From contig QKYT01001095.1 in assembly GCA_003550305.1 (NCBI GenBank), positions 1 to 17,634 on the forward strand: a DNA stretch of 17,634 nucleotides, given 5' to 3'. The position numbers and the translations under genes are program-made. Position 1 is the first letter of the stretch, and the number at the start of each line of letters is the position of its first letter. Shown piece after piece: positions 1-8,882 of the stretch. The DNA is from Glomus cerebriforme. Lineage: Eukaryota; Glomeromycota; Glomeromycetes; Glomerales; Glomeraceae. The notes under the pieces were generated by a model that was not told the origin of the DNA, did not search any database, and worked only from the letters and a program-made list of their open reading frames with translations.

Positions 1-375
1 CAAACCCGCCAGATAGAAGATACTCGACTAACTGACTGGTATTACTGGTTTCCTTGCCTGATATGAGGAAGACCTCATATACAGTATAAGGAAGATAAGA
101 GGGAATATAAGGGCAAGGGAATAGTTGTTAAAAAGGGTAGAGAGAAAATAAACAAAACAATATGGATTTTCGAAAAAAGGAGGTATTTATATAATTAAAA
201 TATTAAGAATAAAAATGAGTCAAAATTGTCAACAATACATTAATGAATTAAACATGATAAGTCACATCATGCAATTTTAATTTATACTTTTATGTATCAC
301 GCAAAATGTTTTTTTTTTGAAAAAATTCTATAGTATGTAATGACTCATGATTTCCTTCTATATTCAGCATGAATT
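1..375. repeat. Dispersed repeat, copy 1
   Basis: Bases 1-152 align without gaps to 4791-4942 with six mismatches (about 96% identity). Weaker similarity continues at about 157-230 and 330-375, matching about 5055-5125 and 5160-5230. The core holds nested inverted repeats: an 8-bp hairpin at 61-80 (ATATGAGG, loop AAGA, CCTCATAT), flanked by CCTTGCC at 52-58 and its complement GGCAAGG at 112-118. It also contains ATACAGTATA at 79-88. No coding potential is visible. The window starts inside the repeat, so its left end is not seen. It may be a MITE-like or other non-autonomous element; the class is not established. Confidence 0.8.
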
Positions 376-956
376 AAATTAGTATTGATTTAAAAAAAAA
401 TATTGTTTTTATCCTATTATTGTCAACTGAATAGAAAATTTTTTTATAGGGTTTATATATTAATACAGTATAAGCAAAGTTTTAATGCCTACTTGAGAGT
501 CAAGGGCGTACACCCATCATGGTGCTTATCAATTTTAGTCACAATATATTTAATGCCAATAAGCTAGTTTGAATGGTTGATCATATGCACGTACACATTC
601 TAACAAAATAAATCATAATGATGGGAATTTATCTCGTTGAAGTAAGTATCATTTGTCGAGATATTGAGTTTTATAAAAATCAAAAAATAACGAGTCATAT
701 TTTATACCCTACTCAAAAGATATAGAAAGACGCCTTTTTTTTTTAAGTATTATAAAAAATCAATGAAATCCTCATTTATTATCTCTTTAAACTTTGATTA
801 TATTTATATATTTTCATCTGACCAGAGGCATAAAATAATTTATTAAAAATAATTTATTATGACTTTACAAACAAATTTTATTGTAAAAAGCTGGCACTTA
901 GACTGCACACTGCACCTTTCAATTTTGGCATATTTTGTCACTATTATAGAATCTCT
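376..956. other. AT-rich intergenic stretch, no gene seen
   Basis: No supportable reading frame, RNA gene or element was found. The part from about 480 to 620 is less AT-rich and less repetitive than its surroundings, but it has no recognisable product on either strand. One ATACAGTATA motif lies at 463-472. A short inverted repeat (ATCTCG with CGAGAT) lies near 631-662. Confidence 0.5.
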
Positions 957-1250
957 TCAGGAAAAGAAGGAAAATAAATAAAGGAATTATGGAAATGAGT
1001 TAAAGAACAGAAGAAAAAAATGAAGGTAATAATTGGATAAGATAAAACACGATGTGGTAATATGGAAAAGGAAAAGAGAAGACAAAACAAAAAAAATGGA
1101 GAAATACTTTGGAAATGAAATGAAAAACAAAGAAATGGAAAGGGAATGATGAAGTTACAAGAAAAAATAGAGAGGAAGAAGGTATTGGAAAAGAAAAAGA
1201 GAAAGAAAGATCGATTGAGTATTAAATGATTCTGGTATTAAAGAAGAGTA
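957..1250 (+). other. Purine-rich (A/G) tract, strand-asymmetric
   Basis: About 290 bases in which the plus strand is overwhelmingly A and G, built from GAAAAG, GGAAA and GAGAAAG-like words with few C or T. No open frame of useful length is present. Such polypurine DNA can be low-complexity drift or can adopt unusual structures. No function can be read from it. Confidence 0.6.
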
Positions 1251-1920
1251 ATACATAAGAATAACAATATGGAAAATCAATAGATAATGAAGAGGATTCC
1301 TCACACAGATAAGATTATCCTCCTTTTAAACATTTTTTTTTTTGTTAAAAACAAGGAGATGGGTGATTCCCTTGTATTAGATTTCTAGGTAAATATTATC
1401 AAATATATAAAACAATTATATAATATATACAAAATACAGTAATTGCTTTGTTATGAGTCTAATAAATTATTCTAAAAAAACTTCTCTAGAATTTATTCAG
1501 ATTTTGAAAAAAATGGGTTACTTGAGGGTAAAGTTTGTTCAAATATGAATACAAATAAATTTTATATAAAAAGTTTAGTATCTTTATAAAAAAGAAATGT
1601 AAATGCAACATAATGACAAGATCTTAGTAAAATAATTTTTTTTTTATAAACGGTAAACATTTTGATATTATTTATATTATTTTAAATTTGCAAAGATTTA
1701 ACAAATGTTATGTCCAATAATCTAAATGTAAAAATTAAAGAATTGTGAATTGAATGGTGTTATAACACAATCAATTCATTTTATCAATTTTATTGACTCT
1801 CTAAAATTTAATAAAAAATTTTAGTTAAATAAATAAAATTTCTTTCAAAATCATTGCTATGAAAAAAATACTTTAATAAGTTTACTATAAATACAAATTT
1901 ATTTTACATAATGACTAACT
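1251..1920. other. AT-rich intergenic stretch, no gene seen
   Basis: Low-complexity AT-rich sequence with poly-T and poly-A runs (for example around 1331-1343 and 1638-1648). I found no coding frame, RNA gene or repeat that I could support. Confidence 0.4.
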
Positions 1921-2316
1921 TCAAATTATTTTTTCTCTGGAAATTATTAACAAACTAGTTAAAAATTGAGTCATAAACGAATTATCTATGGATAATGCTT
2001 TAGTTAATAAGCATTCTAGTTTTTTGTCTTCTTCACTCATACAATCACTGATTTTGCAAAATTTGGAGATTCTGAGCATTTGTCAAGATGTTTTTGCGTA
2101 CGTTTAGGATAAGCCTGTTTAAATTTTTTGTGACAAAATTTACATTGTATGTGAGGATGCGAATTATCAAAATCACCAATTATGTCAAAGTAGTCCCAAA
2201 CCCCTTTTCTTTTTGATATTTGGAATTAAATCAGTTGATATTTCATCAATTTGCACTTTATCATTATTTTCTATCATAATATTTCCATCTTCTAATTTTG
2301 TATCGATATTAATTAA
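1921..2316 (-). pseudogene. BED zinc finger / hAT-like transposase relic, at the end of the kinase relic
   Basis: Read on the minus strand, the fragment starts with an acidic linker (ATG at 2275-2277 lies within it), then a Lys/Arg patch and, after a one-base shift near 2198, the VWDYF motif. The finger CKFCHKKF then ends in KRTQKHLDKC, which fits the C-x2-C...H-x4-C pattern of BED fingers found in hAT transposases and their domesticated relatives. The frame stops at 2037-2039 (TGA). It resumes one frame over with SEEDKKLECLLTKAL and closes at 1921-1923. The two shifts and the lack of a catalytic region show a broken gene. Upstream it is continuous with the kinase relic through a coding-like linker, so it may be the 3' part of one chimeric gene or an adjacent element. 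BED identity is fairly sure; assigning the tail to hAT is inference. Confidence 0.65.
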
Positions 2317-3292
2317 ATTTTAGATCAGAAAATATTTGTTGCATACCTGGTCTATCATTTGGATTATCTCCTAAAAAAAAAAATATTTTAAAAAATTAAA
2401 TATACTAACATCTATTGAATAATACATACTTGTATATAAAGATTAATATAATCAATTGGTGTATTAGAAATTGAGATTTCCAACATTAATTCTAATTTTT
2501 GATCCAGATGATATCTCCCATAAGAGTACTCTAACACTATATACATCTGATTTCTTATGTTCTTTATAATGATCATTATTTGTTGGTCTTTTGAAATGTT
2601 ATGGATCAATATAAGGAACCATTCCAAGAAAATCTTTTTGAGTTGATATTTCAGACAATCTGTGTGAAAGTCCAAAGTCTGTTATTTTAAATGTAATTCA
2701 AATAATTATTTTAAAAAATAAAATACCTATCAAGTCACGATGAATAATATTTTTTAGATGCATACACAAAACAGCATAAGTAATTTTAATAGCAAATCGC
2801 AATTAATCTAGTTTATTGAAATTATCTTTCAATGTTTCGCTATCTGCGTATTCAAGAATCAAAAAATAATTTGAATCTCTAATTTTATCTCCATTATCTA
2901 AATTATATAAATAAAATTAAACAAATTAATTAACTAACCATATATTTGTTTTTGAATATCATTTAATAAATGATTACTTACCTTTCTTTCAGTAATACCA
3001 AAAAATTGAATTCATAGCTAAATAATAAAACATTTTTTTAATATTCATTTTAAGAAAAATAGATCTAACATTATAATTTATATACCTCGTTAACAATTTC
3101 TTTTGCAATATACTTATAAAAAGATTTTAATGCAACGATGGTATCTGAACTTCCCCAAGTACCTATATGTTTAATGTTTTAAATTCATCATAATTATGGT
3201 AATTAATATATCCTTTAGCAATGCCTTCCTCAATCCATTAAACCCATGCATCAGTATTTTCATTAATATTGTAATTGAGTCTTTTGGAATTT
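2309..3292 (-). pseudogene. Protein kinase (tyrosine-kinase-like) pseudogene with introns
   Basis: Kinase landmarks appear in order on the minus strand. Near 3220 is a WIEEGIAKGYINY leader, then a damaged glycine loop (HIGTWGSS), VALKS (subdomain II), FFGITERK, YFLILEYADS, IIHRD (about 2734-2748), DFGLS (from 2678), PYIDP, SDVYS and LLWEISSG, and NPNDRPG near the end. Four GT-AG introns can be drawn: 3018-3085, 2898-2981, 2679-2726 and 2371-2429. Lesions include TAA before WIEEG, a frameshift before the glycine loop, a stop and missing residues at the start of the FFGITE exon, TAA after KLD, TAA in the activation segment after PYIDP, and a stop in the last exon at 2309-2311. Retained introns argue for decay of a duplicated gene rather than a retrocopy. 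The family is strongly expanded in Rhizophagus. Confidence 0.85.
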
Positions 3293-4010
3293 AAAAAAAG
3301 AGTTAAAAATTTTCAAAATAAAAATAACCTACATCTACAATTGTTTAAATTTTTTGATATCAAGAATGATAAAAAGATGAAGTTCCAACAACAGTTAATT
3401 GCCAACTAGTTAATAATTGTTTCAGTCGATAAATTATAAAGAAGAATATGATCTTAATTGTAACTAGATAATAATTCTGGATATTATTGGGATTTTAAAA
3501 ATAATTATTGTACAAATATTTCGGCAAGATTGCTCTTTTAGAAAATTTTTCTCGATTTATGGTCAAAATAAACACATTTGCAAAATTTTGAAGAATGATA
3601 TTTATTATTTATTCATTTTTCATTTTTAGTAAATATAATAAGTTTATTAAAATAACATAAGTTATAAAAAAAAATAAAAGAAATATTATATTTAAAGTCA
3701 AAAAATTTTTTTTAAATTGTAAAAATTGGTAAAATTATATCTTCTACTAAATAATAAACTAAAAATTAATATTATAACTATTCTGTATATTTTCTAAAAT
3801 AATAACCATTTGCATATATATATCTATTTCTAATTGATCAATTCTGATTTTTTATTGTTATACCCATTTCTTTGTTGTTTTTTATCCCACCCATATACCC
3901 AGTTTTTCGTATAATATTCTATTTATCTTACACCATATGGTTTTGACTATTTGTTTATCATCAATTTACTCCTATATTTGTTTACTTTGATCTATTATTA
4001 TTTCTCCCTT
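3293..4010. other. AT-rich stretch, no gene seen
   Basis: This is the 5' side of the kinase relic on the minus strand. The first 130 bases could hold a decayed upstream exon, but I see no convincing peptide. The remainder is low-complexity A/T sequence without a recognisable element. Confidence 0.4.
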
Positions 4011-4017
4011 TTGATCA

Positions 4018-4120
4018 TTAATTCAAATTTTCCTGGATCCACTTTAGACTTTGATATAAACTCTAAAGTTGTAAAATTTCCTATTCTGAATCTTTTTGCT
4101 ATGCCTTTCGTGCTCTTCCA

Positions 4121-4157
<37 letters not shown>

Positions 4158-4180
4158 TCCTGGAACCCAAATACTTTGTT
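4018..4180 (-). pseudogene. Fragment of cytosolic 18S rRNA gene, degenerate
   Basis: Positions 4111-4180, read on the minus strand, match a universally conserved 18S segment, including GGTCGCAAGGCTGAAAC and CTTAAAGGAATTGA (the site of a common SSU primer). The eukaryotic cytosolic form is indicated by GGCTGAAACTTAAAGG. Differences from the usual eukaryotic sequence are mostly transitions (ACGG to ATGG, GGGCAC to GAGCAC, GGGGGG to AGGAGG). The match breaks off at about 4110. A second, weaker match to the next 18S segment lies at 4018-4043 (AATTTGA box and GTGGAGCCT-like block), so about 65 bases seem inserted. It is far too short and altered to be functional. Confidence 0.8.
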
Positions 4181-4185
4181 TTTCA

Positions 4186-4660
4186 ATTCACATAGCATTC
4201 CATTTAAATTTAAATTTCTACAGTATTGGTTGTAAAGGAGCAATTGTTAATAGTGAAATAAACTTCGTCCAATCCACCTCCTATAGTGAATTCTTCAGTA
4301 ATTTTGTCATTCATCATTATATTATTTGTTTTGTTAAAAATGTTCATCATTGTTTTATGTTCTTTCTTCTTGGTGTCTTTTTCCTTTCTCTCTTTCTTAC
4401 ACACCACTACCAGTCAATTTTGTTGATGATAAAAAAATTCCGCATTATACTTTTCTCCTGACTTAATTTTCTTCACGGAAATCGTAGAATATCATCTGTT
4501 TCCACCTGAGTTATAAAGCTTTGTTTATGTATATAAATTTCTCTTTTAAAATCAATAAATCCTTCACTTTCTCCAAATCTGGATTGGTGTTTGTATTATT
4601 ACATGGGCTCATAAATAAACTATTCAATAAGTATATAAGAAAATGGAAAGGGAATTCTAG
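4186..4660. other. No gene supported; one short coding-like fragment
   Basis: The open frames here are low complexity (Phe/Leu-rich on plus, Lys-rich on minus) and run across the rRNA fragment, so they are not credible genes. The minus-strand frame from about 4606 to 4511 reads NPDLEKVKDLLILKEK before TAA and looks protein-like. It is too short to identify and could be another relic. Confidence 0.3.
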
Positions 4661-4663
4661 TCT

Positions 4664-4765
4664 AAACCAAACCACAGATAGGAAATATTCAACTATCTGA
4701 CTGGTCTTTCCTTGCCTGATATGAAGAAGACCTCATATACAGTATAAGGAAGAGAAGAGGAAGTT
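4664..4765. repeat. Dispersed repeat, partial copy 3
   Basis: About 100 bases aligned to the start of the repeat at 1 and 4791, clearly more diverged and with small gaps. It shares CTGACTGGT, CTTTCCTTGCCTGATATGA, GACCTCATATACAGTATAAG and the following GAAG/AGAGG part. The central hairpin has one arm altered (ATATGAAG against CCTCATAT). It stands in direct orientation just 25 bases before copy 2, separated by an A-rich linker, so the two form a tandem pair. Confidence 0.8.
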
Positions 4766-4790
4766 TTAAAGGAATTTAAAAAAAAAATAC

Positions 4791-5230
4791 CAAACCCGCC
4801 AGATAGAAGATACTCAACTAACTGACTGGTATTAATGGTTTCCTTGCCTGATATGAGGAAGACCTAATATGCAGTATAAGGAAGATAAGAGGGAATATAA
4901 AGGCAAGGGAATAGTTGTTAAAAAGGATAGAGAGAAAATAAATTTCGAATAATAATAATTAGGTAGTAATCCATCTTGCTGATAAAGTTCTTTTTAAAAA
5001 TAAGGTGAATGAGCTCTAGGGATATTAATATATTTAATATGATAATTAAAAAAAATAATATGGAATTTTGTAGGTATTTATATAATTAAAAATATNAAGA
5101 ATATAAAAATGAGTCAAAATTATCAATAATAAAATAATAAATTACATTACGCAAAATTCCGATTATAGTTTATTAATGACTCATGATTTCTCCCTAATAT
5201 CCAAAATTCGCAACTAATTAACCAAGTATG
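4791..5230. repeat. Dispersed repeat, copy 2
   Basis: 4791-4942 equals 1-152 with six mismatches. About 105 bases (4943-5048) then have no counterpart in copy 1; either they were inserted here or lost there. Similarity resumes at AATATGGA (5057) and continues in patches to about 5230 (ATGAGTCAAAATT, TAATGACTCATGATTTC). One central-hairpin arm is altered (CCTAATAT), so this copy no longer pairs perfectly. Base 5096 is N. The minus-strand frame 5147-5422 overlaps its right part and is discussed as rejected. Confidence 0.8.
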
Positions 5231-5580
5231 GAATTTAATTTGCCACATAATAGAAATATGACTTCTTTTTGATTGTATATTACAAAAAAAAAATATACTT
5301 GCTGTAGCCCAAACGCCAAATCCAACTTGGGATTTCTCAAAATGGGTTAGTTTGGGAAGTTTGATTTGTGACATTGTAGAATTTGAATTTTTTATTAAAT
5401 AAATAAAAATAGGGATAACCAAATTAGTGAAAAAAATTAAAAACTTGGACTACAGTATATTGACAACTTTATGTTATAAAAATTAAGTTCCAATTCGAAA
5501 TTGTTATGATTTAAAACTAAAAAGGTTAATTTCAAAATTACTATACTTCTTTCTCATCCTTTAATTTTAATAGTTAATAA
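5231..5580. other. AT-rich flank of repeat copy 2, no clear gene
   Basis: The stretch around 5300-5385 is less AT-rich (Pro/Gly-coding on the minus strand, with CACTTGGG-like words) and may belong to the repeat or a second mobile sequence. No family could be named. TACAGTATA occurs at 5451-5459. Confidence 0.3.
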
Positions 5581-5760
5581 TTACACAAAGCAAAAGTACA
5601 ATGTATTTTTTGCTAATGGATCTTCATTTTCATTATTTGGTATTATTTTGTCTTTTTCTTCTTGCTCATTATCAAAATTTTGTTCGATATTTTCTTGTTC
5701 TAATTCTACCTCAATATCACTATCACATTCGCCTTTATTTATATTCAAAATTCTACTTTT
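5581..5760 (-). other. Short acidic coding-like frame, possible exon or relic
   Basis: The minus strand is open for 59 codons ending in TAA at 5581-5583. A possible acceptor AG at 5753-5754 would start the exon at 5752. The peptide is rich in Glu, Asp, Asn and Gln (for example DSDIEVELEQENIEQ and NNENEDPLAKN). The composition is that of a disordered acidic linker in a nuclear or regulatory protein, and is unlike the F/L-rich translation of the opposite strand. No start codon or domain is seen, and the partner exons are not found. It may be a relic. Confidence 0.35.
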
Positions 5761-5789
5761 TCAAATACTTTTATATTTTAGGGAATTAG

Positions 5790-6233
5790 TATAATTAATT
5801 TAAATGAAATATTTGAACAATTAGAGTCCAATTTTGAAGTTTTCCTTTAATCTTTTAGCGTTTCAAGGTTGATAATGTACAGTATATATATGAAACGTCA
5901 CTAATAAAATTCTAAATATACAGAATCTATTCATAATTTCATATTCTTTATTGCCTTTCTTTAAATTCAACAAAATATTATTGAAACATTCCAAAAATAC
6001 ATTTATTAAGAAATTATTAATCAAAATCAAAGATTAATGATCTACAATGTGATCAATGTGATTTTAAAGAGTAAAGACATTTACATTTGTCATTAATACC
6101 GGAGAAATTTCCTAATAAATAATGAATGATCAACAATTACGCCGAAATCCGTCCTACTGTCATAATTAGTCATATTAACCAAATTAGACTTGAATTTAAA
6201 AAACGCCCACCGTTTAAAATTCTAATTCTAATT
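5790..6233 (+). other. Upstream region of the F-box gene
   Basis: No coding frame is supported. It contains ATACAGTAT-type sequence at 5878-5886 and generally AT-rich DNA that should include the promoter of the downstream gene. No TATA box or factor site could be singled out. Confidence 0.35.
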
Positions 6234-6265
6234 TCCCCTTTTTTTTTCTCTCTCTCTCTTTAAAC
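6234..6265 (+). promoter_or_regulatory. Pyrimidine-rich leader before the F-box start codon
   Basis: A run of C and T (CCCC, T10, then repeated CT) ends five bases before the ATG at 6266, which itself sits in AAAC-ATG-GC. Pyrimidine tracts just upstream of start codons are common near fungal transcription starts. The role here is inferred. Confidence 0.4.
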
Positions 6266-7873
6266 ATGGCATGTTCAAAAATATTTTCAGGAGATCTACC
6301 TGAATTAATAAATGAAATTATACAATATTTTCGAAATGATTTTTCAACATTATATTCATGCATTTTAGTTAATAGATTATGGTGTCGTTTAGCGATTCCA
6401 TTATTATGGGAAAATCCATTTTCAATTCCTATTCGAAATTGTCATTTTGTTAATATTTATTTATATAATTTAAATGAACATGATAAAAAAAAATTAAATG
6501 ATTATGGAATTAATTATAATATCCCTTCAAGTACATTATTTAATTATCCTAGTTTTATTAAACATTTAAATTTAAGAGAAATTCTTCCTTATATTGAACT
6601 TTGGGTTTCAATATCTTCTAATATGAAGAAGGAATATTCTTCCAATAATTGTACAGAATGTGTAAAATTAATTTATAAATCAATATTTAAATCATTTATT
6701 ATAAATAAAGCAACTTTACATACTTTTAAAGTTGCTAATACATATTGTTTTAAAGATATTGTTGAATTAATTTTACAAAATCCAAATTTCCTTCATGATA
6801 TTAAAAATTTAAAACTTATTGCAAATAATTTTCTTTCTTTTTTTACAATTTTATCTTCCAATTGTAATTCAATTTCAACACTTTATCTTGAATTTAATGA
6901 TCATAATTCTGATCTTCCATCAATTGAAAATTGTTTTTTAAATATAATTAATTCACAAAAAAATCTTGAAAAAATTTCTTTTGTACAAAAAAATTATTCC
7001 ATTAAACCAAATAAATTTTATTTACGTAATTCATTATTATCATTAAAAAATTCTTGTTCAAATACTTTAAAAACAATTGTATTTTATCATGTGGATTTTA
7101 AAAATATTGTTGTTTTAAAAGAAGTTTTTGAACATTTAAATGTTTTAGAATCTATTCATATTCTTTATTGTCTTTCTTTAAATTCTGATTTTATTCAACA
7201 AATTATTAGTATTACTAAACCATTTAAATTAAAATCTTTACTTATAAATAAATCATTTCAGATTGAATCATTTCAACCTTTATTACAAAAATCTGGTGAT
7301 TATTTAGAAGATATTGGTTTCACATTTTTTACAAATAATGAATTAAAACAACAATTACTTGAATTAATTGTGAAATATTGTACAAAAATTAAATTTTTTG
7401 AATTACTTGGATTTAATGATCAATGTATATCTTTAACATTTGATATAATTGAAAATATTGAACAAAATCTTAATTATCTTTCTATTGATAATGAAATTAT
7501 TAAATATAGTTCAATTGTATTAAGAGAATTGGGACAAATTCTTCCTTTTAGATTAGAATATTTAAAATTATGTCTTAAGATTAATCCAAGTGATTTTGAA
7601 ATATTCTTGAAAAAATCTCAAAATACTTTTATTAAGAAATTTTTAATCAGAGATTATACCACAATAGGAAGTGAAGATCTTTTAATTTTTATAGAAAAAT
7701 ATATTATGAAAAAGAGAAGGGCTAAATATTTGGCTTTTAAAGATGATTTTATTGGTAGAGATTTGTTTGATTTGAAAAACAAAGTGAAGAAATTTGAGTC
7801 ATATGATATTAAAGTAGAAAGTTATTATAGTCCGAATATTATTACTTTTATAACTGAAATGTACTGCTTTTGA
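6266..7873 (+). CDS. F-box protein with a long Leu-rich tail
   Basis: Intact single-exon gene of 535 residues. Residues about 8-52 form an F-box: LPELINEIIQYF, then the NRLWCRLAIPLLWENPF segment with the conserved Trp39 and Trp48. F-box proteins bring substrates to SCF ubiquitin ligases through Skp1. The remaining 480 residues are rich in Leu, Asn, Ile and Lys, with spaced hydrophobic patterns like degenerate leucine-rich repeats, which would be the substrate-binding part. Length and layout match the large F-box family of Glomeromycotina genomes. There is no signal peptide or membrane segment. The ATG at 6266 is chosen because it lies just before the F-box, after a CT-rich leader. The gene stands alone; a transposon end begins 15 bases after the TGA. 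The target is unknown. Confidence 0.88.
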   Translation: MACSKIFSGDLPELINEIIQYFRNDFSTLYSCILVNRLWCRLAIPLLWENPFSIPIRNCHFVNIYLYNLNEHDKKKLNDYGINYNIPSSTLFNYPSFIKHLNLREILPYIELWVSISSNMKKEYSSNNCTECVKLIYKSIFKSFIINKATLHTFKVANTYCFKDIVELILQNPNFLHDIKNLKLIANNFLSFFTILSSNCNSISTLYLEFNDHNSDLPSIENCFLNIINSQKNLEKISFVQKNYSIKPNKFYLRNSLLSLKNSCSNTLKTIVFYHVDFKNIVVLKEVFEHLNVLESIHILYCLSLNSDFIQQIISITKPFKLKSLLINKSFQIESFQPLLQKSGDYLEDIGFTFFTNNELKQQLLELIVKYCTKIKFFELLGFNDQCISLTFDIIENIEQNLNYLSIDNEIIKYSSIVLRELGQILPFRLEYLKLCLKINPSDFEIFLKKSQNTFIKKFLIRDYTTIGSEDLLIFIEKYIMKKRRAKYLAFKDDFIGRDLFDLKNKVKKFESYDIKVESYYSPNIITFITEMYCF

Positions 7874-7888
7874 ATCATTTGAATAATA

Positions 7889-8017
7889 CAGTGACACCTC
7901 CCTGGACCATAGTAAAAAAATAGCAGAATGTGCACTTAAAGAGGGTGTGCATTTATAGAGAGTAAAATATATAGAGCTAATATAAGTTGGGATCAAGCCT
8001 ACTGTGCACTTAAAGAG
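7889..8017. mobile_element. Single terminal end of a pogo/Tigger-like (Tc1-mariner) element
   Basis: The sequence CAGTGACACCTC follows a TA dinucleotide at 7887-7888. CAGTGNNACCTC-type ends with TA target sites are typical of the pogo/Tigger group. Subterminal DNA carries a 15-base direct repeat, TGTGCACTTAAAGAG, at 7929-7943 and 8003-8017. The inverted partner (GAGGTGTCACTG) is not found in the window, and no transposase is seen, so this is a truncated or solo end. It lies in the 3' flank of the F-box gene and probably within its transcript. The right border is uncertain. Confidence 0.6.
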
Positions 8018-8745
8018 AATTTGTATAAGGAATATATATAATGGTAAGGAATTTTAATTTTTATATTTGTATTTTGTATACATCAATTTTAAAGAATTGT
8101 ATAATTATTTAATAATTTAGTTATACTTCATTATTAGTACCCTTCAACTTTCTTATTTATATTATATAGTAGTTATTATAGTTGCTTCATAGATATAGCA
8201 TAGACACAGATATTACAGTATTTTTTTAGGTTAAGTTGAGTGGTCTATTTATTTTTACCATTTTTTATTTTTATTTTACAAAATAAAAGATTTTTTTGAA
8301 ATTCTATTCTAAATGGGATTGTTAAATTTATCCTAAATTTTGTAAATTATGCCATTTTGCCCAAGATTTTAGAACTCAATGTTATATACAGTATATCAAA
8401 CTATTTATTAATGAAAAGATAGAAAGAAAATATAATTAAAAATAGTATGTTAGTTATATAAATACTTAAACTTACAATATTAAAGGTCAAAAAACTGAAA
8501 ACCAAATATTTGGTACGATAAATATTCATTGCAGAATTGAATTTATTTTCATTTAAGATCAACCATCACATCCAATTAGAATAAAATATTGTAGACTATT
8601 TTGATTGAAATGTATGTTATTCACTTATTTTAATGTTATTTTATTTTATAAAGTTACTTTAAACATTTATTATTACTAAACTTGATTCATCTGAGAAAGT
8701 TGATACTATTAATACAAATAAACAATAGCAAATAAATGCATCTCA
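8018..8745. other. AT-rich stretch, no gene seen
   Basis: No coding frame supported. A perfect inverted repeat (TTTTATTTT, AC, AAAATAAAA) lies at 8269-8288, followed by a short T run, and could act as a transcription end signal. ATACAGTATA occurs at 8386-8395 and ACAGTAT at 8215-8221. Confidence 0.35.
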
Positions 8746-8747
8746 CC

Positions 8748-8882
8748 CTAATTCTGATATACCAATGACTTGTGACATGGGATAGGATCATGACATCTTT
8801 CAATACTTTCATGATTGTTACTAACTGGTCCTTGTAATATACCTGCTTCATGTACAGGTGGTCCTGTTTTGGTACCATGAAA
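8748..8882 (-). other. Short coding-like fragment, possible exon relic
   Basis: The minus-strand frame from 8882 to the TAG at 8748-8750 is open for 44 codons. It reads as balanced protein-like sequence (TGPPVHEAGILQGPVSNNHE, then IERCHDPIPCHKSLVYQN), with Pro, Gly, His and Cys unusual for random AT-rich DNA. GTGAG just past the stop could be a remnant splice donor. The longer overlapping frame on the same strand looks like a shadow. No family is recognised. Confidence 0.35.

Noticed and set aside
4096..4461. 121-residue plus-strand open frame
   Set aside because: It reads through the antisense of the 18S rRNA fragment and continues as Phe/His/Leu-rich low-complexity sequence; the minus-strand frame 4210-4407 is equally low complexity.
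5147..5422. 91-residue minus-strand open frame
   Set aside because: It runs across the right part of repeat copy 2, has no recognisable domain, and copy 1 does not keep the frame. The middle (KLPKLTHFEKSQVGFGVW) looks protein-like, so a relic cannot be excluded, but a gene is not supported.
5601..5789. 62-residue plus-strand frame rich in Phe, Leu and Tyr
   Set aside because: It is the opposite strand of the acidic minus-strand frame; the composition is what an antisense of Glu/Asn/Lys codons gives.
8687..8878. 63-residue minus-strand frame
   Set aside because: It overlaps a more protein-like frame one base over, and its second half is Ile/Leu-rich AT translation.
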